This document shows, one piece after another, positions 24,404-32,809 of a stretch of 64,000 nt of DNA. This DNA is from Nocardia fusca NBRC 14340 (GTDB lineage: Bacteria > Actinomycetota > Actinomycetes > Mycobacteriales > Mycobacteriaceae). The DNA is taken from assembly GCF_001618425.1 (NCBI RefSeq), contig NZ_BDCU01000018.1, positions 62,001-126,000 of the forward strand, in the 5' to 3' direction. The position numbers were made by a program, and so were the translations under genes. The first letter of the stretch is position 1. Each line of letters begins with the position of its first letter. A model generated the notes under the pieces. That model saw only the letters and a list, made by a program, of their open reading frames with translations. It made no database searches and was not told the DNA's origin.

Positions 24404-25477
24404 ATGATGGATGTATCGCAGATCGAGTTCGGTATCGACAGCTTCGGCGATCGGCCCCGCAACGACCGGGGTGAGATCGTCTCGCACGCGCAGGCGATCC
24501 GCGCCGCGGTGACCGAGGCAGTTCTGGCCGATCAGGTCGGCATCGATGTGATCGCACTGGGTGAGCACCACCGGCCGGAGTACGCGATCTCCAGCCCGGA
24601 AACGGTGCTGGCCGGGATCGCGACCGCCACGAAGCGCATCCGGCTCGCCTCGGGGGTGACGGTGCTGTCCTCGGACGACCCGGTGCGGGTGTTCCAACGT
24701 TTTGCCACCGTGGACGCGCTCTCCAGCGGCCGTGCCGAGGTGATCCTCGGACGGGGTTCGTTCACCGAGTCGTTCCCGCTGTTCGGGTACGACCTGAAGG
24801 ATTACGAGGTGCTGTTCGAGGAGAAGATCGATCTGTTCCACCGGCTCTTGGACGAGACGCCGGTCACCTGGGAGGGCACCACCCGTGCCGCCCTGCGCGA
24901 TGCGGATGTGTACCCGAAGACCGAATCGGGACGTCTCGCTACGTGGGTCGGGGTCGGCGGTACACCTGAGTCGGTGCTACGCACTGCCCGCTACGGGTTC
25001 CGGCTCATGCTTGCCGTCATCGGCGGCGCCCCCGGCCGGTTCGCTCCCTATGTAGATCTTTACCGGCGGGCGAGTCAGGAGTTCGGCACGCCCGCGCGGC
25101 CGGTCGGGGTGCACTCGCCCGGTTTCGTCGCCGCCACCGACGAGGAGGCCAAGGAGCTGCTCTATCCCGGGTACCGGGAGATCCGTGACCGCATCGGTGC
25201 GTTGCGCGGCTGGCCACCGCTGCGCCGGGAAGAATTCGACACCGAGGTCGAACACGGGTCACTGTATGTCGGCTCGGTCGAGACGGTAGCGAACAAGATC
25301 GCCCAGGCGATCCGGGTGCTGGATGTGGGCCGGTTCGACATGATCTACTCCGCCGCCGGCACCGTCTCCGCGGCTGCCCGGCTACGGTCGGTCGAGCTGT
25401 ACGGCACTGCGGTCATCCCCCGGGTCCGCGAGCTGCTGGCCGAACAGCCCACTGCCACCCTGGGGGTGGCACGATGA
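24404..25477 (+). CDS. LLM-class flavin-dependent oxidoreductase
   Basis: A 357-residue luciferase-like monooxygenase fold (TIM barrel using FMN or F420). Typical segments are VLADQVGIDVIALGEHHRPEYA, TKRIRLASGVTVLSSDDPVRV, SSGRAEVILGRGSFTESFPLFGY and WVGVGGTPESVLRTARYGF. The C-terminal helix bundle (GSVETVANKIAQAIRVLDVGRFDMIY) is the usual one. ATG is doubled at 24404/24407, with GAGAGAG upstream. The stop overlaps the next ATG as ATGA, in an operon with a truncated F420-NADPH oxidoreductase gene. The substrate is unknown. Confidence 0.92.
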   Translation: MMDVSQIEFGIDSFGDRPRNDRGEIVSHAQAIRAAVTEAVLADQVGIDVIALGEHHRPEYAISSPETVLAGIATATKRIRLASGVTVLSSDDPVRVFQRFATVDALSSGRAEVILGRGSFTESFPLFGYDLKDYEVLFEEKIDLFHRLLDETPVTWEGTTRAALRDADVYPKTESGRLATWVGVGGTPESVLRTARYGFRLMLAVIGGAPGRFAPYVDLYRRASQEFGTPARPVGVHSPGFVAATDEEAKELLYPGYREIRDRIGALRGWPPLRREEFDTEVEHGSLYVGSVETVANKIAQAIRVLDVGRFDMIYSAAGTVSAAARLRSVELYGTAVIPRVRELLAEQPTATLGVAR

Positions 25478-25680
25478 CCAGCCCTGTCACCACCATCGGG
25501 ATCCTGGGGGCGGGGAAACTCGGCACCGTCTCGGCGCGCCCGGCGGTCGCCGCCGGCTATCGGGTCCTGGCCTCCGGATCCGGTGACCATCCGGTCTGTT
25601 CCCGCTTCCCACACGACGGCCCGGCAAAGGGGCACGTGGCCCGAGCCGCGACGCCGTCTCACGAAAGGACACCCAGATGA
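25474..25680 (+). pseudogene. Truncated NADPH:F420-type oxidoreductase gene
   Basis: The start reads TTIGILGAGKLGTVSARPAVAAGYRVLASGSGD, clearly the nucleotide-binding N-terminus of an F420-dependent NADP oxidoreductase-like protein. After about 35 residues it becomes unrelated sequence and stops at 68. The remaining ~150 residues are gone. The 4-base overlap with the LLM gene shows the original operon arrangement. Not expected to be enzymatic. Confidence 0.6.
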
Positions 25681-26069
25681 CCGAGGGCTTGATCGACAAC
25701 ACCGGTGCGTCCGTGACGGTCGAACTCGATATCGCCGACCCCATCAGCTCCTATACCGTGAGCCTCGCCGAGGGACCACCCGTCGGCAGGGCCGATTTCA
25801 TCGACTCACCCGGAGCAGCCGCCGACCGGATCTTTTTCCACACCGAAGTAGATCAGGAGTTCGGCGGACGGGGTCTGGCCGGGCTGCTGGTGCGGGCGGC
25901 GCTGGCAGACAGCATCAGCAAGAACCTCACCGTCGTACCGGTGTGCCCACTGTTCGCTCGCCATCTGCGAACACATGGCGATGAATTCGTCGCGAACGGC
26001 GGTGTGTTCCGCCTGCCGACACCTACCGACATCGCCCTGGTCACGCGCGCTACCCGGAGCGGGGCATGA
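25677..26069 (+). CDS. GNAT-family acetyltransferase (NATD1-like)
   Basis: A 130-residue small GNAT protein of the YidJ/NATD1 type. Strand YTVSLAEGPPVGRADFIDS is followed by FFHTEVDQEFGGRGLAGLLVRAALADS, which contains the acetyl-CoA-binding R-G-x-A segment. VVPVCPLFARHLRTH matches the family's conserved CPFV-like strand. ATG 25677 follows GAAAGGACACCCAG and overlaps the end of the truncated upstream frame. Acceptor unknown. Confidence 0.85.
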   Translation: MTEGLIDNTGASVTVELDIADPISSYTVSLAEGPPVGRADFIDSPGAAADRIFFHTEVDQEFGGRGLAGLLVRAALADSISKNLTVVPVCPLFARHLRTHGDEFVANGGVFRLPTPTDIALVTRATRSGA

Positions 26070-26196
26070 TATCCGCCGGCGTTACGCATCGACGGGATGA
26101 TTCGGTGCGGCGTCGACAAACATCAGGACGGCGCACCACGAGCTCGGCGCCGACGTCACAGCGCAGGAGGTTGCACATCTGCAGGGAGGAGCACGA

Positions 26197-27483
26197 ATGC
26201 GGTCGGTCGTTCCCGACTACCTGACCGAGGCGCTCGGAGATGTGGAGTCGGACACCTCCGGAGAACCGGCGGGCTATATCCCCGAGCTCGCGGCGGCGGA
26301 CCCCGAACGTCTCGGCGCGGTCTTCGCCACTGTTGACGGCCAGGTCTACGGTGCCGGCGATATCGATACCGAGTTCACGATCCAATCGATCTCCAAGCCG
26401 TTCACCTACGCGATGGCACTGGCTGATCGTGGCTTCGACCCTGTGCTCGCCAAAGTCGGTGTCGAGCCATCAGGAGAGGCGTTCAACCAGATCTCCCTCG
26501 AAAGCGATACCGGACGCCCCTACAATCCCATGATCAACGCCGGCGCGATCACCACGCATTCGCTGGCCGGCTCGGCGGAACTGACTCCGGTGGAGCGCGT
26601 GGAGCGCGTGGTCCACGGCCTTTCGGCGTTTGCCGGTCGTCGGCTCACGATCGACGAGGCGGTGTGCGCGTCGGAGCTGGAGCACGCGCACCGCAACCTG
26701 GCCATCGCGCATATGCTCCGCGGCCACAACATCCTCACCGAGGACCCGAGGACCGTCGTCGACGGCTACACCCGCCAGTGCTCCGTGCTCGTCACCACGC
26801 GGGATCTGGCCGTGATGGTCGCGACGTTGGCCAACCGCGGGATCAATCCTGTCTCGGGTGAGCGGGTGATACCCGAACCGGTGGTGCGTCAGGTGCTGAG
26901 CGTCATGTTCACCTGCGGAATGTACGACGCGGCCGGTGACTGGGCGACCCAGGTCGGCATTCCGGCGAAAAGCGGCGTGGCCGGGGGCCTGATCGGCGCG
27001 CTTCCCGGCCAGATCGGCATCGCCACCTTCTCGCCACGGCTGGACCCCCACGGGAACAGCGTTCGCGGGGTGTCACTGTTCGAACGATTCTCCTCCGATA
27101 TGGGTCTGCACGTGATGGAGGTCCCGGCCGCTGCGCGCGCGGTCGTGCGATCCAACCACGTCGTCGGCCGTGGACCGGACGCGATCCGGGTCCTGCAACT
27201 GCAGGGCGGGATCGGCTTTGCCGCAGCCGAGAGAATAGTCCGAGAGGCAGTGGACACTGCGCCCGCAGAAGCCGAGGTGGCTTTGGACCTCACGATGGTC
27301 TATTCGATCGACGATGTGGGCCGGCGCATGCTGCTGGAGGTCGTGCGTCGGCTCACGCTGGATGGTCACGAGGTCTATCTCGTCGACCCGGAAGCGATCA
27401 TGCCGGATCCCGATCCCGGCGATGGTGGCCGAATCACGGTCGTAGGAGATATTGAACAAGTCGTGAATTCGCGCATACGGTAG
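26197..27483 (+). CDS. glsA: Glutaminase A with STAS-like C-terminal extension
   Basis: Serine-dependent glutaminase converting L-glutamine to glutamate and ammonia, cytoplasmic. The active-site SxxK is in FTIQSISKPFTYAMAL (about residues 66-69). YNPMINAGAI, SELEHAHRNLAIAHML, DGYTRQCSVLVTTRDLAVM and GIPAKSGVAGGLIGALPGQ are the other glutaminase core motifs. After about residue 310 a STAS-like region follows (ALDLTMVYSIDDVGRRMLLEVVRRL, then HEVYLVDPEA). Some actinobacterial homologues add a further cyclic-nucleotide domain, which is absent here. ATG 26197 follows GGGAGGAGCACGA. Confidence 0.93.
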   Translation: MRSVVPDYLTEALGDVESDTSGEPAGYIPELAAADPERLGAVFATVDGQVYGAGDIDTEFTIQSISKPFTYAMALADRGFDPVLAKVGVEPSGEAFNQISLESDTGRPYNPMINAGAITTHSLAGSAELTPVERVERVVHGLSAFAGRRLTIDEAVCASELEHAHRNLAIAHMLRGHNILTEDPRTVVDGYTRQCSVLVTTRDLAVMVATLANRGINPVSGERVIPEPVVRQVLSVMFTCGMYDAAGDWATQVGIPAKSGVAGGLIGALPGQIGIATFSPRLDPHGNSVRGVSLFERFSSDMGLHVMEVPAAARAVVRSNHVVGRGPDAIRVLQLQGGIGFAAAERIVREAVDTAPAEAEVALDLTMVYSIDDVGRRMLLEVVRRLTLDGHEVYLVDPEAIMPDPDPGDGGRITVVGDIEQVVNSRIR

Positions 27484-27493
27484 CCCGGCGGCA

Positions 27494-27510
27494 GCCGGCG
27501 CAGCGCCGGC
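27494..27510 (+). terminator. Hairpin downstream of glsA
   Basis: GCCGGCG (27494-27500) and CGCCGGC (27504-27510) form a perfect 7-bp stem with a 3-base loop, extended by imperfect GC-rich flanks, 11 bases after the glutaminase stop. A role as terminator is inferred. Confidence 0.5.
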
Positions 27511-27620
27511 CGGCGGGCCATCGGCGGCGGCGCAGGCGGTCGGCGAGGCCTGTTCGGTCGAGATAGACGACTCGAGAGCGGAAGACGGGTGTGCGCTGTC
27601 CCCGCGGAAATGGAGACACG

Positions 27621-28094
27621 ATGCGTCCGTCCTTGGACAGGGTGATGCCCGAGGCGTGGAAGGCTGCGAACGCGTTCGCGTCGGCGATTCGCGAGGCGGC
27701 GTTGCAGCGGGGACTCTCGATCCAGGAGTCCGAGTTGATCAAGCTGCGTGCGTCGCAAATCAACGCGTGCGCGTTCTGCGTGGATCTGCATTCGCGCGAG
27801 GCGAGACGGGCCGGGATAGCGCAGCAGAAGCTGGACTTGCTGCCGGTATGGCGGGAGGCCGGATTGTTCGATGATCGGCAACGGGCGGTGCTCGCCGTCG
27901 CCGAAGCCGCCACACTGCTCCCCACCACCGAAGACTCGGATGCCGATCTCGCAGGCGCCCGATCGGTTCTCGGCGAGGAGGCATTCGTTGCGGCCGAGTG
28001 GGTGGCGGTCACGATCAACGCGTTCAACCGGATCTCGATCCTCAGCGAGCATTCGGTGCGTCCCCGCGATACCGAAGGGAAGATCATCCGATGA
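27621..28094 (+). CDS. AhpD-like carboxymuconolactone decarboxylase-family protein
   Basis: A 157-residue all-helical protein of the AhpD/CMD family. The redox CxxC is within INACAFCVDLHSREARRAG, the usual site for peroxidase-partner or decarboxylase-like activity. ATG 27621 is preferred because GGAAATGGAGACACG precedes it. Its stop overlaps the pirin start by ATGA, so the two genes are translationally coupled. CMD proteins are typical ECF41 partners, but I see no copy of the shared promoter motif upstream. Confidence 0.88.
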   Translation: MRPSLDRVMPEAWKAANAFASAIREAALQRGLSIQESELIKLRASQINACAFCVDLHSREARRAGIAQQKLDLLPVWREAGLFDDRQRAVLAVAEAATLLPTTEDSDADLAGARSVLGEEAFVAAEWVAVTINAFNRISILSEHSVRPRDTEGKIIR

Positions 28095-29086
28095 CCGACT
28101 TCGACACACGCCCCGAGATGAGAGTCCTGGATCATGGGCAGCCGTGTACGGCGATAGAGGTCCTCGAGCCGCGCCTCGTGCCCCTCGGCGGCGTGCGGGA
28201 GATGACCGTGTACCGGACCCTCCCGCAGCGGCAGAGGTCGCTGGTGGGGGCGTGGTGCTTTCTGGATCACTACGGTCCCGACGATGTCTCGGTGACCGGT
28301 GGTATGCGGATGCCGCGGCACCCGCACACCGGGCTCGCGACGGTGTCCTGGCTGTTCACCGGGCGCGTCCAGCATCTCGACTCCGGCGGCAACGCGGCCG
28401 CGGTCGTGCCGGGAGAGCTCAACCTGATGATCGCGGGCCGTGGCATCACCCATCAGGAGATCAGCGACCCCGAGACGAGCACCCTGCACGGCGTGCAGCT
28501 GTGGTACGCGCTGCCGGACGAGACGCGTTTCAGTGAGAACGCGTTCGCGCACTACGCGCCCGAGCCGGTGACACTTCCCGGCGCCACGGCGCGCGTGTTC
28601 CTCGGCGCGCTCCTCGGATCGGTCTCTCCGGTCGATACGCGGACACCCGACCTGCTCGGTGCCGAACTGATACTCGACCCCGGTGCCTCGGTACGGCTCA
28701 CCGTGCGGGCCGACTTCGAGCACGCCGTCCTCGCCGAGAGCGGCGCGGTCACGGTGAACTCGGCTGGTGTCGGCCATCGATCGCTCGCCTACATACCGCC
28801 CGGATCCGGGACGTTGGTCATCACCGCAGGCGACGCCGAAGCCCGCGTCATCCTGCTGGGCGGCGTCCCGTTGGGGGAGCGGATCGTGATGTGGTGGAAC
28901 TTCATCGGCCGCGATCACGACGAGATCGTCGAGTACCGGCGCCGCTACCAGGCCGAACTCGGCTTCGAACCTGCCGACCCGGAAGATGCCGGCAAGCCTG
29001 CCCTGTTCGGCGAGTTCCCGCCCGGCCAGCTGCCGCCATTGCCGGCTCCGCCGCTGCCGAACTCCAGGCTCCTCCCGCGCGAGTAG
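28091..29086 (+). CDS. Pirin-family protein
   Basis: A 331-residue bicupin of the pirin family. The N-terminal cupin holds the metal ligands in MPRHPHTGLATVSWLFTG and in GRGITHQEIS, and GVQLWYALPDE continues the conserved core. A second degenerate cupin and WWNFIGRDHDEIVEYRRRY, the pirin C-terminal signature, follow. Pirins have quercetinase-like or redox-sensing roles, and the pairing with AhpD suggests a redox function (inference). It starts by ATGA overlap with the AhpD gene. Confidence 0.92.
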   Translation: MTDFDTRPEMRVLDHGQPCTAIEVLEPRLVPLGGVREMTVYRTLPQRQRSLVGAWCFLDHYGPDDVSVTGGMRMPRHPHTGLATVSWLFTGRVQHLDSGGNAAAVVPGELNLMIAGRGITHQEISDPETSTLHGVQLWYALPDETRFSENAFAHYAPEPVTLPGATARVFLGALLGSVSPVDTRTPDLLGAELILDPGASVRLTVRADFEHAVLAESGAVTVNSAGVGHRSLAYIPPGSGTLVITAGDAEARVILLGGVPLGERIVMWWNFIGRDHDEIVEYRRRYQAELGFEPADPEDAGKPALFGEFPPGQLPPLPAPPLPNSRLLPRE

Positions 29087-29094
29087 CGTGCGGG

Positions 29095-29256
29095 AGCAGC
29101 CCGACGACCATGCCGAACACCTGTTCTCGCTGGGCCGGACGTCGTTGGCGCCCCGGGCGACGTGCAGCGGGGTGCGGATCTTGTCGACCACGGTGATCGG
29201 GGAGCGGGTCAGCATATCGGCTTCCTGCTCGGGGATGTCGGGGTCGCCGACAGATC
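29095..29256 (-). pseudogene. Fragment of S9 prolyl-oligopeptidase-type gene
   Basis: The minus strand reads VGDPDIPEQEADMLTRSPIT, then VVDKIRTPLHVARGANDVR. This closely matches the segment around the catalytic Asp of the intact S9 peptidase at 56777-58705. After a frame change EQVFGMVVGLL appears to continue it. Only about 50 codons of a ~640-codon gene remain, with neither Ser nor His of the triad. It is the debris of a second S9 peptidase gene. Confidence 0.6.
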
Positions 29257-29295
29257 ACCTCGCCGAGTTCGGAAACCGCGCGTCTGCGGGGCTCC

Positions 29296-30302
29296 TCATC
29301 GGCCGCCTGGAGCTCCGGGTTCCGGAGTTTCGGACGGGCCGCTCATACGGTCGGTGTTCTGGTCCAGCTTGCCGGCCACTCCCCGGCTCATAACAATGGC
29401 CTGGGACAGGATTTCCCGGCCGTCCGCGAAAGCGCTGTTCACTCTGTCCAGTGCATAGGCCTCGAGCGATTTGCCGCTGGGTGGTGCGGTTCCCGCGTCC
29501 TTGTTGACCGTTTCGATGAGCCGGCTCACCGCCAGCCGACCCTGTTCATCGATCTTATCGACACCTGCCGTGACGAGATCCAGTACTTGGCGATCAAGGC
29601 GCACGAAACCGTCGATCATGGTATTGAACTGTGCGACTTTCTTGGCGTACTCGTGGATGCCGGCGGATTCCTCCGCGGAAACGCGGGTCGGCAGTGTGAC
29701 TGCCGGTGTGGTCGGCCGATTTCCGGTACCGAAACAGCGCCACACATCGCACAGGTAGGAGGGAGCTTCCGATACATGTCGCCGACAGTGCCGCCGAGTT
29801 CGGCGGGCATCTGCAGACTCCGCATTTCCACCGGGCAGCCCCCGTTGCCGATATCGATCGTCACGACGGTCGGCATCTTGCCCTGATCAGTGGCCCAGAA
29901 CCCCGCGAACCCGGCGGTCACTGCGGGAATGATGCCCGCGTCGTGCCGACCTGTTGTCCGCAGCACCGTTTCGGCGGCCTCGAGCCCGAATTTCTGCAAA
30001 CCGCCGGTCAGGCCACCGCCGGTACCGTCGACGGCAGCTTTGGCCAACCGCGGCGCCAGGAGTTTCATACCCGCCCGCGCCAATTCACCGCCGGCCCATC
30101 CGCCGCCGGCCGCACCGATTGCCGCGACACCCGCTTCCGTAAGCACACCGCTCATATCTCGGCCGTCCATTGCCGCACCGACACCGGCCAAAGTGCCCGA
30201 GAGCACTGCGGAACCGACGAATCCGGCCGGCGTGAACCCGCCGACGAGCCCGCCGACCAGAGCGCCGGCGTCTGCATACGAGTAACCAAGAATTCCCGGC
30301 AC
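29296..30302 (-). pseudogene. Frameshifted glycine-zipper protein, type VII-associated style
   Basis: Two minus frames join into one protein. The upstream frame, from GTG 30302, encodes a glycine-zipper membrane-type region (GALVGGLVGGFTPAGFVGSA) and runs to GGTVGDMYRKLPP. There a one-base shift in CTCCCTCCTACC leads into YLCDVWRCFGTGNRPTTPAV. The downstream frame then gives EYAKKVAQFNTMIDGFVRL and VDKIDEQGRLAVSRLIETVN, ending at 29296. The C-terminal helices resemble DUF4226-like proteins associated with type VII secretion (weak recognition). The ribosome site is poor. A sequencing error rather than decay cannot be excluded. Confidence 0.5.
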
Positions 30303-30553
30303 CCGCCTATATTAAGATCCGATAATCCGCCGGGCGGCAGTGCTTTTCGGTGAACCGCAGGTCACCGGCAATTTCAGTGACTTTTTTCCAGATAGTGGGA
30401 ACGACAGAGCTCGCCGCCGGCCGAGATCATCGGCTGACTGTGCAAAGGGCGTCCGGTCAAGGACGGCGTTGCTTCTCCGAGCGACTCGTTCTCGGTGGGA
30501 TCTGCTCCGCTGTGGCATTCGCGGGCTCGAGCTTCGAATGGCCCGACCAGCTG

Positions 30554-30758
30554 GTTTTCCGCGCCTGAAATCCGTCGCAGATATCGGGCGAGAGAGTCGA
30601 GGATCTCCCCGGCGGTCTTGCGCCGGACGAACGGACGCGGGTTGGTGTTCCACTGGTCGACCGACCGTCGATTTCGACAACCCGGACCGCTCGGCCATCG
30701 AGGACCGCGACCAGTGCGTGGCATCGGAGGGCATTTGTTCGAGGGTCGACCCGACCAC
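30554..30758 (-). mobile_element. IS630-family transposase remnant with internal deletion
   Basis: The frame from 30758 gives STLEQMPSDATHWSRSSM and AERSGLSKSTVGR, the helix-turn-helix part of IS630-type transposases. It passes, with a frame change near 30660, directly into VDQWNTNPRPFVRRKTAGE and ILDSLARYLRRISGAEN, the extreme C-terminus. The whole DDE catalytic core (about 190 residues) is missing. I did not find terminal inverted repeats. The element is inactive but marks this region as a former insertion site. Confidence 0.7.
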
Positions 30759-30825
30759 CTACTGCACCTGTTCCAGCAGGATCAACGACGGTCGACCCGC
30801 CACGGCTCATCGGCGGACCAGCAAG

Positions 30826-31116
30826 CTAGTCCTGATCGAATGGATCGTCGGCCGGCACGCCGATCGAAGGGGGCCGAGGCGGGGGTTCGTTTCCGCTGTC
30901 GCCCGGCGGTGGCGGCGGGGCCTTACCCGCATCGGATCGGGTGTCTTTCGACGGGTCGTCCGAAGGGCGCGGGTCGTCTGCGCCCTTGGCGGGATCATCG
31001 CCCCTCCCGAGCGACGGCGGCGGCGGCCCCGCTTCCGGCCAGCGGATCCCGTCCGGCGGAATGGATACGCCTCCTCGACGAGCGATTCGACCTCCCGACG
31101 GGTTCGACCCGGCCAA
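30826..31116 (-). pseudogene. Pro/Asp-rich fragment, possible effector linker end
   Basis: The minus frame ends GRGDDPAKGADDPRPSDDPS, then a Pro/Gly/Asp-rich stretch and GVPADDPFDQD before a stop. Its third-position GC is fairly high, and the composition resembles the linkers and tails of the local effector proteins. No start or domain is recognisable. It may be the 3' end of a lost gene or chance. Confidence 0.25.
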
Positions 31117-31292
31117 CTACTGGCAGGATGTTCGTCGGCGCCGACGGCATCATGCGCGCCGGAGACCTCGTTCCGTACTCGGTGATGCCGGGCGCCGGTA
31201 TCCTGGCCGATCTCTATGCCACGGCCGATCTCGCGATGAGGGTGACTCCCGACCCGGAGATCAACGTCCCGGTGTTCCGGCCCAATCGATGA
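31095..31292 (+). pseudogene. C-terminal coding remnant
   Basis: The plus frame FVGADGIMRAGDLVPYSVMP, then GILADLYATADLAMRVTPDPEIN up to the stop at 31292, has very high third-position GC. GFDPANYWQDV precedes it in another frame at about 31095. It looks like the real end of a gene whose beginning is lost and shifted. Function unknown. Confidence 0.3.
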
Positions 31293-31375
31293 GGGAAAAT
31301 CGAACCCTCGGAATCGCATCACCACGCTGATTCAGTGTGCCGATCCGCAATTTGTGAACCGGAGAGGGCGGTTGT

Positions 31376-31765
31376 ATGCAGGGAACGAAACAGCAAGAGC
31401 GGGCGGCGGCGAGGGCGCAAGAGCTACCCGGCGCAAGTCTGGAGCACCCGTTCGGTGCGGACTGGGACGTCTTCAAGGTCCGTGGAAAGGTCTTCATGCT
31501 ACTCACGCAAGTGACCGGTGAGCCCATGGTGATCTTGAAAGCCGAGCCCGGCGAGGCGAAGGCGCTGCGGGAGTCCTTCGAACACATCACACCGGGTTAT
31601 CACATGAACAAACAGCACTGGATCACGTTGACCCCGGGTGGTGACATCGACGCAACGCTTGTCGACGACCTGGTGACAGAATCGTATCTGCTGGTCGTGG
31701 AAAAGCTGCCGAAGGACCAGCAGCCGGTGGACCCGAACCGATTCGGGCCCCACTGCATCCCGTGA
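31376..31765 (+). CDS. MmcQ/YjbR-family protein
   Basis: A 129-residue protein of the MmcQ/YjbR fold. The family core is visible as LEHPFGADWDVFKVRGKVFML, ILKAEPGEAKALRESFEHITPGYHMNKQHWITL and VDDLVTESYLLVVEKLP. Such proteins have a CyaY-like fold suspected of binding DNA. Function unknown in vivo. ATG 31376 is preceded by GAGAGGGCGGTTGT. It appears to be a stand-alone, intact gene between decayed sequences. Confidence 0.85.
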   Translation: MQGTKQQERAAARAQELPGASLEHPFGADWDVFKVRGKVFMLLTQVTGEPMVILKAEPGEAKALRESFEHITPGYHMNKQHWITLTPGGDIDATLVDDLVTESYLLVVEKLPKDQQPVDPNRFGPHCIP

Positions 31766-31881
31766 CCATTCACCCGCGAATTGGCGGAGGGTCTCATCAC
31801 CGGCTCCTACGAGCTCGTTGTCGAGAACGTTCTCGAGCCAAGCGCCTCTTCGGCCGACTGTGACCCAACCCGGGGCCATCC

Positions 31882-32322
31882 ATGCGCAGAAACCGGGTTG
31901 CCGAGCACACGCCGGGATCATACGGTCTCGCCGTGAAAGTCTGGACGGAGCGCCCTGCCGAGATCGACGTCGAAGCGGTCGTCAGCCGCTACTTCAGCCT
32001 GCTCCGAGCTGGGAAGATCCCTGAGGCCGAACAGCTCGTCGACCATACGCCGGTCCGGCATGTGCTCAAGAGTCTGTGGTCCGGCTCGGTCGGTGCGAGC
32101 GCCGATGACGAGGCGGATCGCCGCCTCGCTGCCGGCGAGTGGGAACAGGATTTGTCTTGGCTCGCCGAACTCGATCCCGGGGACTTCCACTGGGGCCCTA
32201 CCGGCAGCCATGTGAACGTCGAGATCATCTACCGCGCGCAGATAATCGCGGTGTCATTGAGCTTTTGGGTCAAGCCTACCGACGCCGGCTGGGTTGTCGC
32301 CGGACCGTCCACCCTTTGGTAG
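31882..32322 (+). CDS. Uncharacterised 146-aa protein
   Basis: Unknown protein. VEAVVSRYFSLLRAGKIPEAEQLVDH, GDFHWGPTGSHVNVEIIYRAQII and SLSFWVKPTDAGWVVAGPSTLW give an alpha-then-beta layout reminiscent of the NTF2/SnoaL-like fold, but I cannot assign a family. The true start may be GTG 31933 (VKVWTERPAEID), since the first 17 residues look atypical; neither start has a strong ribosome site. High third-position GC supports coding. Confidence 0.65.
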   Translation: MRRNRVAEHTPGSYGLAVKVWTERPAEIDVEAVVSRYFSLLRAGKIPEAEQLVDHTPVRHVLKSLWSGSVGASADDEADRRLAAGEWEQDLSWLAELDPGDFHWGPTGSHVNVEIIYRAQIIAVSLSFWVKPTDAGWVVAGPSTLW

Positions 32323-32357
32323 GCGGGAGCCGCGCGCGGGCTTCGAGTCGGCGAACC

Positions 32358-32621
32358 TCACTCGACCACCAGCCGGTCGGCGAGGTCGGCCGGGGTGTCC
32401 GGGGGCAACGTGACGCTTTCGAGCAGCCACCGTAGCGTAGGCACGTCCTGCGGGTCGACGGGCACCGCGTCGTCGACCAAGGCGCTCACGAGGTCGACGG
32501 AGGCCAGCGAGAGCTCGCCCACCAGCACCGTCGTGCGCAGCGAATCCACCTTCCCTGGAGGGAGCGCGGGCACGTACTTCCGCACCTGCTCCACCAGCGT
32601 GGAACGATAATCTTTCGGCAC
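32358..32621 (-). CDS. Small uncharacterised protein downstream of kinase-like gene
   Basis: An 87-residue protein beginning (GTG 32621, with GAGCGAGGAACAGA upstream) VPKDYRSTLVEQVRKYVPALPPGKVDSL. Helices VLVGELSLASVDLVSALVDD and DVPTLRWLLESV follow, and the end is acidic. It lies 188 bp downstream of the PI3/4-kinase-like gene on the same strand. That position and its small acidic nature would suit a partner or immunity protein, but this is inference; no family is recognised. Confidence 0.6.
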   Translation of the reverse strand: MPKDYRSTLVEQVRKYVPALPPGKVDSLRTTVLVGELSLASVDLVSALVDDAVPVDPQDVPTLRWLLESVTLPPDTPADLADRLVVE

Positions 32622-32809
32622 TCTGTTCCTCGCTCTCTCCCCGGCGGGGCGCCCAGTGGCGGCCCGAGACGCCCGAGGGGAAGCGGGTCGTGTCACGCCG
32701 CCGCGAAACCCGATGGAAACGAATTCACATGCAACCAGATGGATCGACCCGATGTCCACATCGTGATCAAGGAATTTTGGTTACCCGAACCCGGGTGCCC
32801 GTGGCAGTA

